From assembly GCA_029553475.1 (NCBI GenBank), contig JAKPKV010000126.1:1-64000 (forward strand): a stretch of DNA of 64,000 nucleotides, in the 5' to 3' direction. The translations under genes were made by a program, and so were the position numbers. Below are positions 35,347-45,202 of the stretch, piece after piece. The stretch is from Armatimonadota bacterium (GTDB lineage: Bacteria; Armatimonadota; Hebobacteria; CAIYQO01). The notes below the pieces were generated by a model. It was not told the DNA's origin. It saw nothing but the letters and a program-made list of their open reading frames with translations, and did no database searches. How positions within the stretch are numbered: the first letter of the stretch is position 1; each line of letters starts with the position of its first letter.

Positions 35347-35514
35347 CCTTAGAAACTGTCCGAACAGTCTCGGCGCGTGCCTGCTGGTGGCTTCCGGCCT
35401 GGCTCGGCGTTGGCCGTCCTCACCCTATCTCTCCCGATAGCGCCTCGGACGTCCGCCTTGATCCAGGCCGGCATCCTCGCAGCAGCCCCACACCGAGACT
35501 GCTCGGACAGTTTT
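35347..35514 (-). promoter_or_regulatory. Hairpin leader element upstream of folM (copy 1)
   Basis: On the minus strand it runs AAAAAACTGTCCGAGCAG...CGGACAGTTTCTAAGGAG. Outer arms AAACTGTCCGAGCAGTCTCGG and their counterpart pair with one mismatch across about 120 bases, and the element ends with the folM ribosome binding site. It begins at the phhB stop. Shares ends (AAAAAACTGT ... ACAGTTTCTAAGGAG) with the element at 35843-35912. It could be a cis-acting RNA or a mobile repeat that carries a ribosome binding site. Confidence 0.55.
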
Positions 35515-35835
35515 TTATATCAGCCGGTCAATCTTCGCGGCCAGGATGAAATCGTTCTTCGACAGGCCGCCGATAGTATGGGTGGACAGTTCGATGCGCA
35601 CGGTCCGGTACGATATGTGAAGGTCCGGGTGATGTCCCTGCTCCTCGGCGAGGTCGGCCACCCGGTTCACGAAGGCCATCGCCGCGCGGAAATCGGCGAA
35701 TGTCACCGTGCGCGCGATGGCGGTGGGCTTGATGGTCCACTCAGGAATCTCGCATCCCAGCGCCGTCGCCTGCTCGATATCCAGCGGCTCCACGCCGCCT
35801 TCACACGCCTCACAGCGTTGATCGGCCAGTTCCAT
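35515..35835 (-). CDS. phhB: Pterin-4a-carbinolamine dehydratase
   Basis: A 106-residue PCD/DCoH protein. EEQGHHPDLHISYRTVRIE and LSTHTIGGLSKNDFILAAKID contain the family signature with the catalytic His pair and the second His/Asp. The N terminus has a CxxC (RCEACEGG) as in many bacterial copies. PhhB dehydrates the carbinolamine made by aromatic amino acid hydroxylases; no hydroxylase gene is in view, so it may serve another tetrahydropterin user or molybdopterin-related chemistry. AAGGAGGGAACC is the ribosome binding site. Confidence 0.93.
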   Translation of the reverse strand: MELADQRCEACEGGVEPLDIEQATALGCEIPEWTIKPTAIARTVTFADFRAAMAFVNRVADLAEEQGHHPDLHISYRTVRIELSTHTIGGLSKNDFILAAKIDRLI

Positions 35836-35842
35836 GGTTCCC

Positions 35843-35912
35843 TCCTTAGAAACTGTTTCAGAAGTCTGCGCCGCCGCGATCCGGCGGCGCAGACTGTGAA
35901 GACAGTTTTTTA
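35843..35912 (-). promoter_or_regulatory. Hairpin leader element upstream of phhB (copy 2)
   Basis: On the minus strand AAAAAACTGTCTTCACAG, then GTCTGCGCCGCCG/CGGCGGCGCAGAC as a strong stem, then ACAGTTTCTAAGGAGG. It starts at the stop codon of the flavoenzyme gene and ends in the phhB ribosome binding site. Same ends as the element before folM. Confidence 0.55.
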
Positions 35913-37118
35913 GCTGATCGCCCCTTTCAACTCTTCGGGGCTCACCTTCTCGCGGCGCTGGATGAGCGCGCGCGCCGCGTCCAGCTTCTCCCAGACGTTG
36001 CACAGCATCACGCCGCGCACGTAGCCGTCGCGCAGGTAGTAGATGACGCCGGTCTCGCCCTCCGTCGTCCAGTCGGCGAAGGTGTCCAGCCGGGCATCCA
36101 CCTCGCCCACCGCCTCGTAGCCGAACTCGAAGAGGTCGGAGAAGAAGTAGGGCATGTAGTGATAGGGCTCATCCGCGCCGGCCATGTTGCGCCCGGCCTG
36201 CTTGCCCATGTTCAGCGCGTGGTCCCAGTGTTCCACGCGCGTCTGCATGCCCAGCGCCTGATAGGGGAAGCTCGCGTTGTCGCCGGCGGCGTAGATCGCG
36301 GGATGCGACGTGTGCAGGCGGTCATTCACGACGATGCCGTTTTCCACCGCCAGCCCGGCCTGTTCGGCCAGCCCGGTGGCCGGGCGGATGCCGATGCCGG
36401 CAATCACCAGGTCCGATCCCACCACCTGCCCGTTTTTGGTGCGGGTGACGTAGGTACTGCCGCTCAGCTCGATGGCGGTGGGCGCGTCGCCGGCGAGGAT
36501 GGTGATGCCGCGCTCCTGATAGCGCTCCTGCAGCCGCCGGCCCAGGCGTTCCGGGAAGACGCGCGCGACCAGCGAGGGGTCGGGGTAAATCATCGTCACG
36601 TGGACGCCGACCGTGTGCAGCGCGGCGGCGATCTCCGACCCGATGAAGCCGCCGCCGATGACGGTGGCGGTGGCGCCCGCGGTTGCCCGCGGCCGCAGCG
36701 TCACATAGTCATCCAGGGCGCGATAGTAGTAGATGCCCGCCAGGTCGCCGCCGGGGATGTCCAGCGCGCGCGGCATGCCGCCGGTGGCCAGCAGCAGTTT
36801 GTCGTAGCCGATGGTGCGGGCCTGGTCGTCGCGCACCACCTTCGCGCGCGGGTCCAGCGCGACGGCGGTGGTCTCCAGCCGCAGCTCGACGCGATTGTCG
36901 TCATAAAAGGCCGGCGTCTTGCCGACGAAGATGCCCTCGACCTCTTTCTTGCCGAACCAGAGGTCTTTCGTCAACGGCGGGCGGTTGTAGGGGCGGACGC
37001 GTTCGTGGGCGATGAGCAGGATGGACCCGTCCTGATCCACCGCGCGAATGCCGCGAACGGCCGATGCGCCGGCGAGGCCGCCGCCGACAATGACGTAGGT
37101 ATAGCTTGCGTCAGGCAT
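35910..37118 (-). CDS. AIF/ferredoxin-reductase-like FAD-dependent oxidoreductase
   Basis: A 402-residue pyridine nucleotide-disulfide family flavoprotein. YVIVGGGLAGASAVRGI binds FAD, ATVIGGGFIGSEIAAAL binds NAD(P)H, and IYAAGDNASFP is the second FAD motif. RPYNRPPLTK near residue 42 is typical of the AIF/BenA/rubredoxin-reductase group, and there is no redox-active CxxxxC. The C-terminal 80 residues follow the AIF-like dimerisation domain. The electron acceptor is unknown. First gene of the long minus-strand train; AGGAGCGCACCC precedes the start. Confidence 0.88.
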   Translation of the reverse strand: MPDASYTYVIVGGGLAGASAVRGIRAVDQDGSILLIAHERVRPYNRPPLTKDLWFGKKEVEGIFVGKTPAFYDDNRVELRLETTAVALDPRAKVVRDDQARTIGYDKLLLATGGMPRALDIPGGDLAGIYYYRALDDYVTLRPRATAGATATVIGGGFIGSEIAAALHTVGVHVTMIYPDPSLVARVFPERLGRRLQERYQERGITILAGDAPTAIELSGSTYVTRTKNGQVVGSDLVIAGIGIRPATGLAEQAGLAVENGIVVNDRLHTSHPAIYAAGDNASFPYQALGMQTRVEHWDHALNMGKQAGRNMAGADEPYHYMPYFFSDLFEFGYEAVGEVDARLDTFADWTTEGETGVIYYLRDGYVRGVMLCNVWEKLDAARALIQRREKVSPEELKGAIS

Positions 37119-37205
37119 GGGTGCGCTCCTCTTCGTGCTGATTCACGCCATCCGCCGGCGGCATCGCCCGCCGCGGGTACACCGGCAAAGACAGCCGTCC
37201 CTCAG

Positions 37206-37232
37206 CTTATAGCAGAATGGCGTATTCGACAA
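37206..37232 (-). promoter_or_regulatory. Possible promoter of the flavoenzyme-pterin-pentose operon
   Basis: On the minus strand TTGTCG, 15 bases, TGC-TATAAG (extended -10 form). The spacing is short, so the extended -10 element would have to carry it. About 88 bases upstream of the start. Confidence 0.35.
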
Positions 37233-37307
37233 TGCGTGATGAGGCTGCGATGTCGAAAAATTTTCGCGATGACCGGGTTCCACGGAAAAACTTCGCGCCG
37301 CGCGTCG

Positions 37308-37337
37308 TGGACAGGCATGGGCATCTTTCGTTACAAT
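37308..37337 (+). promoter_or_regulatory. rnd promoter implying a near-leaderless mRNA
   Basis: TGGACA (37308-37313), 18 bases, TACAAT (37332-37337). The start codon is only 10 bases after the -10 box, leaving a leader of a few bases at most, and no Shine-Dalgarno is present. Confidence 0.5.
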
Positions 37338-37346
37338 ACACCTGAG

Positions 37347-38519
37347 ATGATCATCGCCACAGACACACAGCTTGCCGCATGGTGCTCGGCGCTTCAGCAT
37401 GAGCCGGTCATCTTCCTCGATACGGAATTCGTCGGCGAAGGGCACTACTATCCGCGGCTGGGCACCATTCAGCTCGCCACCCGCGAGCAGGCGGTGCTCA
37501 TTGATCCGCTGGGCCTGACCGACGTGACGCCCCTGCGTGATGTCCTCACCAACCCGGCCATCGAGAAAGTCTTGCACGCCGCCGGCCAGGACCTGCCCAT
37601 TTTCTACCGGCTCATCGGCGCGCCGGCCGCGCCGGTGTTCGACACGCAGATCGCCGCCGCGCTGCTGGGATATGACGAGCAGATCTCGTTCGCCAACCTC
37701 GTGGAGCGCGCCACCGGCACCCGGCTGCAGAAAACGCACTGCTTCACCGACTGGCTGCGGCGGCCGCTGACGGATGGCCAGATTGCCTACGCGCTGGACG
37801 ACGTGCGCTACCTGGTGCCCGCCTATGACCGCCTGGTCGCGGAGTTGGCCGCGCAGGGACGGCTGGACTGGGCGCACGAGGAGTTCCGCCGGCTGGAGGA
37901 CCCCGCGCGCTACCAGGTGGCGGAGCCCGGCGAGCTCTATCTGCGCATCCGGGGCATCGAGCGCATGGGGAAGCGGGCGCTGTCGCTGCTGCGCGAGCTG
38001 GTCGCCTGGCGTGAAGAAACCGCGCGGGCGATGGATCTCCCGACGAGCCGCATTGCCCGCGATGAGGTGCTGTGCGAGCTGGCGCGCCATCCGCGCGGCA
38101 GCCTGCGCGAGCTGCGCGACGTGCGCGGCCTGCAGCCGCAGCAGGTCGAGCGATTCGGCGCGCTGCTATTGGAGGTCATGCAGAAGACCCCGGCGACGGC
38201 GCCGGCCCTCACGCCGCGCGCGTCCTCGCTGCCGCCCGCGCTGGAGCCGACGGTGGATTTCCTCATCCTCTGCCTGCGCTCGCTGGCCTCCGAGCGCGCG
38301 GTGTCGCCGGGGGTGGTCGCCACCCGCACCGACCTCGCCGCCGTCATCCTCGCCGGGGAGCGCGCCGACGTGCCGCTCATGCGCGGCTGGCGGAAGAAGG
38401 CTATCGGCGACGCGCTGCTCGCCACCCTGAATGGCCACGCCACCGCCCGCATCGTCCCCGACAGCCGGCAGGTGCATCTGGACTGGCACGAGGACGTGGC
38501 GGCGCCGAGCAAAAGCTGA
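37347..38519 (+). CDS. rnd: Ribonuclease D
   Basis: A 390-residue 3'-5' exonuclease of the DEDDy family: Asp25 and Glu27 in FLDTEFVGE, Asp82 in AAGQDLPIF, Tyr148 and Asp152 in YALDDVRYLV. HRDC domains follow at about 205-290 (ELYLRIRGIERMGKRALSLL) and probably 310-375. It trims tRNA and other RNA 3' ends. ATG 37347 is chosen because it opens MIIATDTQLAAW at the family N terminus; the much longer frame upstream is antisense to the flavoenzyme. Divergent from that gene. Confidence 0.95.
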   Translation: MIIATDTQLAAWCSALQHEPVIFLDTEFVGEGHYYPRLGTIQLATREQAVLIDPLGLTDVTPLRDVLTNPAIEKVLHAAGQDLPIFYRLIGAPAAPVFDTQIAAALLGYDEQISFANLVERATGTRLQKTHCFTDWLRRPLTDGQIAYALDDVRYLVPAYDRLVAELAAQGRLDWAHEEFRRLEDPARYQVAEPGELYLRIRGIERMGKRALSLLRELVAWREETARAMDLPTSRIARDEVLCELARHPRGSLRELRDVRGLQPQQVERFGALLLEVMQKTPATAPALTPRASSLPPALEPTVDFLILCLRSLASERAVSPGVVATRTDLAAVILAGERADVPLMRGWRKKAIGDALLATLNGHATARIVPDSRQVHLDWHEDVAAPSKS

Positions 38520-38520
38520 C

Positions 38521-38557
38521 CGCCAGACCGCATCCCCGAGTGTGCGGCCTGGCGGCG
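38521..38557 (+). terminator. Hairpin after rnd
   Basis: CCGCCAGACCGCA and TGCGGCCTGGCGG, complementary with one bulge or mismatch, right after the stop. No U-run. The rest of the gap to 38671 shows nothing clear. Confidence 0.4.
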
Positions 38558-38671
38558 TGTCGGCGCCGTCCCTGGCGCGACGGGCGCTCCCTCACCCCAA
38601 ATCTTCCGGCGCATCGTGCGCCTGACACCGCTATATACGCGGCGCCGGCGCGCTGCTGCGACGGCGGCGGC

Positions 38672-38704
38672 AAAAAGTCGCCGGGCTGGCAATCCAGCCC
38701 GGCG
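38672..38704 (-). terminator. Rho-independent terminator of the GATase gene
   Basis: On the minus strand an 11-bp perfect stem CGCCGGGCTGG with loop ATTG and CCAGCCCGGCG, then ACTTTTTG. It lies 45 bases past the GATase stop. The best intrinsic terminator in the window. Confidence 0.85.
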
Positions 38705-38748
38705 TGATCCGCTTCAGAGATTGTTTTCTCAGGTATGGATCGGGTGCG

Positions 38749-39447
38749 TTATCCCGACAAATTTGCCAGCCCGCCCAGCAGGCGCACCAGCAGGCCATGC
38801 ACCTCGACCATGGCGTCCGTGCGCGAGAGGATCACTTCCGTGCGCTGCGTGAAGGGACCGGGCGTCATGTCGGCGGCGCAGTGTTTCAGCAGATTGTTGA
38901 TGCCGGGACGGGTGATTTCCAGGTGAAACTGCATGCCGATGACGCGGTCGCTGAACAGAAACGCCTGGGTCTCACACCCCTGGCTGCGCGCGAGATGCGT
39001 CACGTCATCGGGCAGCGTCACCATCTCGCCGTGCCAGTGGAACGCGGTGAAGTAGCTGGGGAAGAGGCGAAAGAGCGGATTGCCGGCGCCCGCCGGCAGC
39101 ATCTCCACCGGATACCAGCCGATTTCCTTCTCCGACGCGGACACCACTGTGCCGCCCAGCACTTCGGCGATGAGCTGGGCGCCCAGGCAGATGCCAATGA
39201 CGGTCTTGCGCTGGGCGATGGCTTCGGTGATGGCGCGCTTTTCCTGTTTCAGCCACGGGTAATCCGCGTCGTCGGTCACGCTCATCGGGCCGCCCATCAC
39301 CACCAGCCAGTCATACAGCTCGTAGTCCGGCGGGAATTCATGATCGTACAGCCGCGTGCGCGTGACGGGAAAGCCGTTCGCGCGCGCCCAGGCGCCGATA
39401 TTGCCTTCATCTTCATACGGGACGTGCTGTAATACATGAATGCGCAT
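38749..39447 (-). CDS. Class I glutamine amidotransferase-like protein
   Basis: A 232-residue free-standing GATase1 domain. Cys87 in GICLGAQLIA, His175 and Glu177 in GMQFHLEIT form the triad, and VVMGGPMSV is the oxyanion strand. Similar stand-alone proteins are annotated as GMP synthase-like or gamma-glutamyl-gamma-aminobutyrate-type hydrolases; no partner synthase is next to it. A single-gene unit with a good terminator. No strong ribosome binding site (GGGAGCAC is weak). Confidence 0.85.
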   Translation of the reverse strand: MRIHVLQHVPYEDEGNIGAWARANGFPVTRTRLYDHEFPPDYELYDWLVVMGGPMSVTDDADYPWLKQEKRAITEAIAQRKTVIGICLGAQLIAEVLGGTVVSASEKEIGWYPVEMLPAGAGNPLFRLFPSYFTAFHWHGEMVTLPDDVTHLARSQGCETQAFLFSDRVIGMQFHLEITRPGINNLLKHCAADMTPGPFTQRTEVILSRTDAMVEVHGLLVRLLGGLANLSG

Positions 39448-39534
39448 GGCGTGCTCCCACGGACGCCGGCCGCGGCGGACTGCTTCGCGGCGACGGCGGC
39501 CGGCGTATCGTGGGCGTATTGTAGCACAGGTGCC

Positions 39535-40245
39535 TCACCCTTGTGCAAGCAGGCGCAGCACACGCGGGAATAGCACGTTGTTTTCCAGGTGGATATGCCG
39601 GTGGATATCCTGCTCCAGCGCCTGCAGGTCGCGGTAGAGCGCCTCATACGTGGCGCAGGCGTCGTCGGGCACGGTGAAATCATCGGTGAGGTGGTGCATC
39701 TCGTGCAGCAGCGCGCCGGCCGCCTCGTGCTCGTCCTCCAGCTCGTGGGCGCCGGTGACCGCGGCGTCATCGCGCTGGCCGCCGACCACGCGGGCGATGG
39801 CGGGGAATACCACCGTTTCCTCCTTCGTCAGATGCGCCTCCAGCTCGGCCTTCAGGCGGGCGAATGCCGCCGCCAGCGGTTCCAGCACCTCGCCGTGCGC
39901 GGGGCCGTGCACGCGCCCCACCAGCGCCGCGATACCCTCCAGCCGGGGCAGCTCGCGATACAGGTAGGTATGGTGGGTGGCGATGATGTGGTCAATCAGC
40001 TCCTCGATGGGCGCGTCGGACCAGTTGCGCTCCTCGTCGCTTGACCGCGACTGGGCGATGGTGGTCTCCAGCACGGCGATGACGGTCTCCACCGGCAGGC
40101 CGGCCTCCGCCGCCGCCGTCTCCAGCGGCAGCTTGCCGCCGCAGCAATAGTCAATGCCCAGCGATTCCAGCATGCGCAGCGTGGCGGGATGCGCCGCCGC
40201 GATCTCGCTGACGCGGGTGGTCGGGGTGATAGCCTGTCCGCTCAT
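39535..40245 (-). CDS. ric: Iron-sulfur cluster repair di-iron protein (RIC/ScdA/YtfE)
   Basis: A 236-residue protein. The N-terminal DUF542/ScdA_N domain has LESLGIDYCCGGKLPLETA with the Cys pair, and the C-terminal hemerythrin-like four-helix bundle supplies His and Glu ligands (IIATHHTYLYRELP, HLTKEETVVFPA, AHELEDEHEAA, HIHLENNVLFPR). RIC proteins repair Fe-S clusters damaged by nitric oxide or oxidants. Start 40245 follows AAAGGAGCGAACC. The 80 bases upstream are AT-rich (ATAAAATATTACTAATGTCATATTC), a likely promoter and possibly a stress regulator site. Confidence 0.95.
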   Translation of the reverse strand: MSGQAITPTTRVSEIAAAHPATLRMLESLGIDYCCGGKLPLETAAAEAGLPVETVIAVLETTIAQSRSSDEERNWSDAPIEELIDHIIATHHTYLYRELPRLEGIAALVGRVHGPAHGEVLEPLAAAFARLKAELEAHLTKEETVVFPAIARVVGGQRDDAAVTGAHELEDEHEAAGALLHEMHHLTDDFTVPDDACATYEALYRDLQALEQDIHRHIHLENNVLFPRVLRLLAQG

Positions 40246-40435
40246 GGTTCGCTCCTTTCTCCGTGTCGGTGATAGCGTATCAGCGATAGCGAAATAAGAA
40301 TATGACATTAGTAATATTTTATGACCATGTCGCGGAAACGCTAAACGTTGGACCGCCCGCGGCGCCCGCCCGGCGCACGCGGTCGCGACATCGCCTCGCA
40401 ACAGTTCAGTCCTGCCAGCATGTCGCCGATTGATG

Positions 40436-40560
40436 TCACACCTAACCCCCCACCCCCCTTCCCTGCGCGGGAAAGGGGAGTGATAGGTGTGCAGATCCGG
40501 TGCTCCCCTCCCCGCTCAGGGGAGGGGCGGGGGGAGAGGTGGGCGGGCAGACGCCACATC
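40436..40560. repeat. GC-rich palindromic cluster
   Basis: CCCTTCCCTGCGCGGGAAAGGG and TCCCCTCCCCGCTCAGGGGAGGGG hairpins lie side by side, of the kind also seen at about 13296-13315 and 43812-43838. They sit in the 40246-40599 gap, which has no gene. Confidence 0.5.
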
Positions 40561-40599
40561 ACTCTGACAAGGCTGAACTGTTACATCGCCTCCGCCGCC

Positions 40600-40631
40600 T
40601 TGACAGGAATCGCCGCGGGTATTACTATAAT
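40600..40631 (+). promoter_or_regulatory. Promoter of the metal-resistance operon
   Basis: TTGACA (40600-40605) and TATAAT (40626-40631) with a 20-base spacer, or TACTAT (40623-40628) with 17. Imperfect AT-rich dyads (TAAAGCAACTGTTTTA) just downstream could be the ArsR/CadC operator. Confidence 0.6.
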
Positions 40632-40677
40632 GATAAAGCAACTGTTTTAATGTGACCGACGCGAAATGAGGGACGAT

Positions 40678-41046
40678 ATGCGCGCTCTGCGCAAGTGGGA
40701 AGACGATCGCTGCGCCATCTTTTCCTCGGACGAGCACAAAGTGGCGCGGCTGCGCGGCGAGGTGGGCCGGGCGGAAGGGCTCGGCAATCTGTTCAAAGCG
40801 CTGAGTGACGAGACGCGCGCGAAGATCATGTATTGCCTCAGCCGCGAGGAGCTGTGCGTGTGCGACGTGGCGAATATCCTCGGCATGTCGGTCCAGGCGG
40901 TGTCGCATCACCTGCGTCTGCTGCGCGTCATGCGCTTGGTGCGCGCGCGCCGCGCTGGCAAGCTGGTATTTTACGCGCTGGATGACGACCATGTCGCGCG
41001 GATGATCGAGCAGGGACTGGCCCACCTGGCGCACGGGAAGGAGTGA
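40678..41046 (+). CDS. ArsR/SmtB-family metalloregulator, CadC-type
   Basis: A 122-residue winged-helix repressor. GNLFKALSDETRAKIMYCLS leads to ELCVCDVANILG with Cys60 and Cys62, the alpha3 thiolates of CadC that sense Cd, Pb or Zn; Cys12 near the N terminus could complete the site. SVQAVSHHLRLLRVM is the recognition helix, and DDDHVARMIEQGLAHLAHG carries an alpha5-like Asp/His set. ATG 40678 follows GAGGGA; ATG 40666 is possible. Two bases separate it from the ATPase gene, whose transcription it should repress in the absence of metal. Confidence 0.9.
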   Translation: MRALRKWEDDRCAIFSSDEHKVARLRGEVGRAEGLGNLFKALSDETRAKIMYCLSREELCVCDVANILGMSVQAVSHHLRLLRVMRLVRARRAGKLVFYALDDDHVARMIEQGLAHLAHGKE

Positions 41047-41048
41047 CG

Positions 41049-43220
<2,172 letters not shown>

Positions 43221-43316
43221 CGTACGGTGGCGCCGGTCCCCGATAGGCTGCGGAGGTGCCCCAGCGGTGCGCGCGCGGTCGTTTCCCGGGCAACGCGTGT
43301 GCTGGAGGACGGAATA

Positions 43317-43325
43317 TGCTAGAAT
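43317..43325 (+). promoter_or_regulatory. Extended -10 promoter element
   Basis: TGC-TAGAAT about 50 bases before the PNPOx-like gene; no good -35 box is visible. Confidence 0.4.
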
Positions 43326-43375
43326 ATGCATAACCATACTGGCGTTGTGCGTCTTGGCGTAGAAGGAGGTGTCTG

Positions 43376-43753
43376 ATGGCATCCGATCATCTCACGCAGG
43401 CGGTGGCGTTTCTGCGCGCCCACAAAATCACCCACCTCGCCACCGCCGCGGACAACGTGCCGACGGTGCGCGTGATGTCCGTCGCGCACGTCGAAGATAC
43501 CGGCGTCATCTGGTACGCCTCGCTGGTCTCGTCGGAGAAAGTGGCGCAGATACGCCGGCAGCCGCGGGTGGCGATCTCCGCCTTTGCCGACGGCACTACC
43601 GTGGAAATTCGCGGCCGTGCGGACGTCATCACCGATGCCGAGGTGAAGCGCGCCCGCTGGCACGAAAGCTGGCAGCCCTTTTTTCCGAATGGGCACGACG
43701 ACCCGGATTACGTGCTGATCACCATTACCCCAGACGAGGTGACGGTCTACTGA
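43376..43753 (+). CDS. Pyridoxamine 5'-phosphate oxidase-fold (general stress 26-like) protein
   Basis: A 125-residue split-barrel flavin-binding protein: HLTQAVAFLRAHKITHLATA, VPTVRVMSVAHVED, VIWYASLVSSEKVAQIRRQPRVAI and VEIRGRADVITD follow the pattern of the small PNPOx-like family (F420/FMN/heme-binding members). No true PdxH motifs. The cofactor is not determinable. A full AGAAGGAGGTG ribosome binding site precedes the start. Confidence 0.8.
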   Translation: MASDHLTQAVAFLRAHKITHLATAADNVPTVRVMSVAHVEDTGVIWYASLVSSEKVAQIRRQPRVAISAFADGTTVEIRGRADVITDAEVKRARWHESWQPFFPNGHDDPDYVLITITPDEVTVY

Positions 43754-43849
43754 TCGCCCGCGCACGCTTTCGGTGAACGTGCTATTGCTGCGCGCATTGA
43801 TGCCTGCGGTTCCCGCTCAGCGGGGAGAGGGGCGGGGTGAGTTTCCGGA

Positions 43850-44200
43850 GTTCGCGTCTCCTTCGTACTCGTCATCGTACTCGTACTCGAATGCGGGCTT
43901 CGATTTTTCACAGCGTGTCTGATCGCCAGGTGTAGCGGGTCGTCACCTTGTACCTGGCTCTGTCGTCCGCGCCCTCCGCGGCGCGTGTGACCAACATGCG
44001 ACACCGTGTCCGACAACACCAGCGTCGGGCACCAGCCTTCGCTAAAGCTGCGGCTGACAAGCGGTGGAGCAATGCGTCACCACGCGTCGCGGAGGGCGCG
44101 GACGACACGGCAAGCAACACAGCGCGCGGCTGCAGCACAACCGTTTTACGATTTTTCGAGTACGATGACGATGACGAGTACGAGGGATACGCGCACCCTC
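43850..44200. repeat. Composite inverted element (family B copy inside TACTCG arrays)
   Basis: The 589-base gap to 44342 has no gene. TACTCG/GTCATC arrays at 43866-43890 and, inverted, 44158-44186 form the outer arms. Between them TAGCGGGTCGTCAC (43933-43946) and inner arms 43965-43987 and 44081-44103 (one mismatch, core CGCCCTCCGCGGCG) enclose a centre matching the complement of 30186-30250 with an extra insert of about 40 bases. Confidence 0.75.
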
Positions 44201-44342
44201 TCGTGACGCCTATGCGGGGTGAGGGTGAAGGAGCGTGAAGATCTCAATGCGCGCATCAGTAAAATAGCGGCCAGGCGCTGTCGCCCCCGACTCCGGAGTC
44301 ACGCGGGGCGCGCGGCATTGGTCGGCGGGAACGGAGGCGGTG

Positions 44343-45164
44343 ATGTCCGCGTTAACCATCGGTGTGTTCACGTCCCTGGGCGCTGAGCCGGCGCAGACCT
44401 TCGCGTCCGTGCGCGCGATGGGGCTGGCGAGCTGTCAGCTCGGCTGCTGGCGGCCGCTGGACGCGTCGCGCGCGCTGGTGGAGGCCAACCGCGCGGCGGC
44501 GGAGGCGGCGGGGGTGACGATCACCGCCTTCTGGTGCGGCTATCGCGGACCGGCGGTCTGGAACTACGCCGAGGGACCGTCCACCATCGGGCTGGTGCCG
44601 GCCGAATACCGCGCGATGCGCGTGGACGACCTGCGGCGCGGCGCGGAGATCGCCTCCTGGCTGGGCATCCGCGATATGGCCACCCATGTCGGCTTCCTGC
44701 CGATGAACCCGCGCGACCCCGACTACCTGGGCGCGGTGGACGCCATCCGCGCCGTCGCCGAATATGCCGGCGGGCACGGCGTCTACTTCAACTTCGAAAC
44801 CGGCCAGGAAACCCCCACCGTGCTGCTGCGCTGCATCCAGGACGTGGGCCTGCCCAACCTGGGCGTGAACCTGGACCCCGCGAACCTGCTCCTGTACGGC
44901 ACCGGCAATCCGGTGGACGCGCTGGACGTCTTCGGCGCTTACGTGCGCGGGGTGCACGCCAAAGACGGCGAATATCCCACCGACGGCCGCGCCCTCGGCG
45001 AGGAAAAACCCCTCGGCGAGGGCCGGGTGAATTTTCCCGCCCTCGTCGCCAAACTCAAAGCCTGTGGCTACGCCGGCGCCCTCACCATCGAGCGCGAAAT
45101 CAGCGGCCCGCAACAGATCGAGGATATCAAGCGGGCGATTGCCGTGTTGACGCCGCTGCTCTAA
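44343..45164 (+). CDS. Sugar phosphate isomerase/epimerase (xylose isomerase-like TIM barrel)
   Basis: A 273-residue paralogue of the protein at 21063-21839. Metal motifs YFNFETGQET (Glu), GVNLDPANLL (Asp), RGVHAKDG (His) and LTIEREISG (Glu) are conserved. Substrate unknown. CGGAGGCGGTG precedes ATG 44343; GTG 44340 is possible. It stands next to the secreted CBM9-hydrolase fusion, which has its own promoter. Confidence 0.85.
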   Translation: MSALTIGVFTSLGAEPAQTFASVRAMGLASCQLGCWRPLDASRALVEANRAAAEAAGVTITAFWCGYRGPAVWNYAEGPSTIGLVPAEYRAMRVDDLRRGAEIASWLGIRDMATHVGFLPMNPRDPDYLGAVDAIRAVAEYAGGHGVYFNFETGQETPTVLLRCIQDVGLPNLGVNLDPANLLLYGTGNPVDALDVFGAYVRGVHAKDGEYPTDGRALGEEKPLGEGRVNFPALVAKLKACGYAGALTIEREISGPQQIEDIKRAIAVLTPLL

Positions 45165-45202
45165 TACGCAGCACTGGGCATAGCTATCTTTTCGCCTCGC
45201 CT

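Noticed and set aside
35347-35514. Rho-independent terminators between the pterin genes
   Set aside because: The T6 runs lie on the plus strand, where no gene reads into them; on the coding (minus) strand the runs are A6 before the stem and only TTTCTAAGG after it.
36159-37346. 395-codon N-terminal extension of RNase D
   Set aside because: The extension is antisense to the flavoenzyme gene; RNase D homology starts at ATG 37347, just after a promoter.
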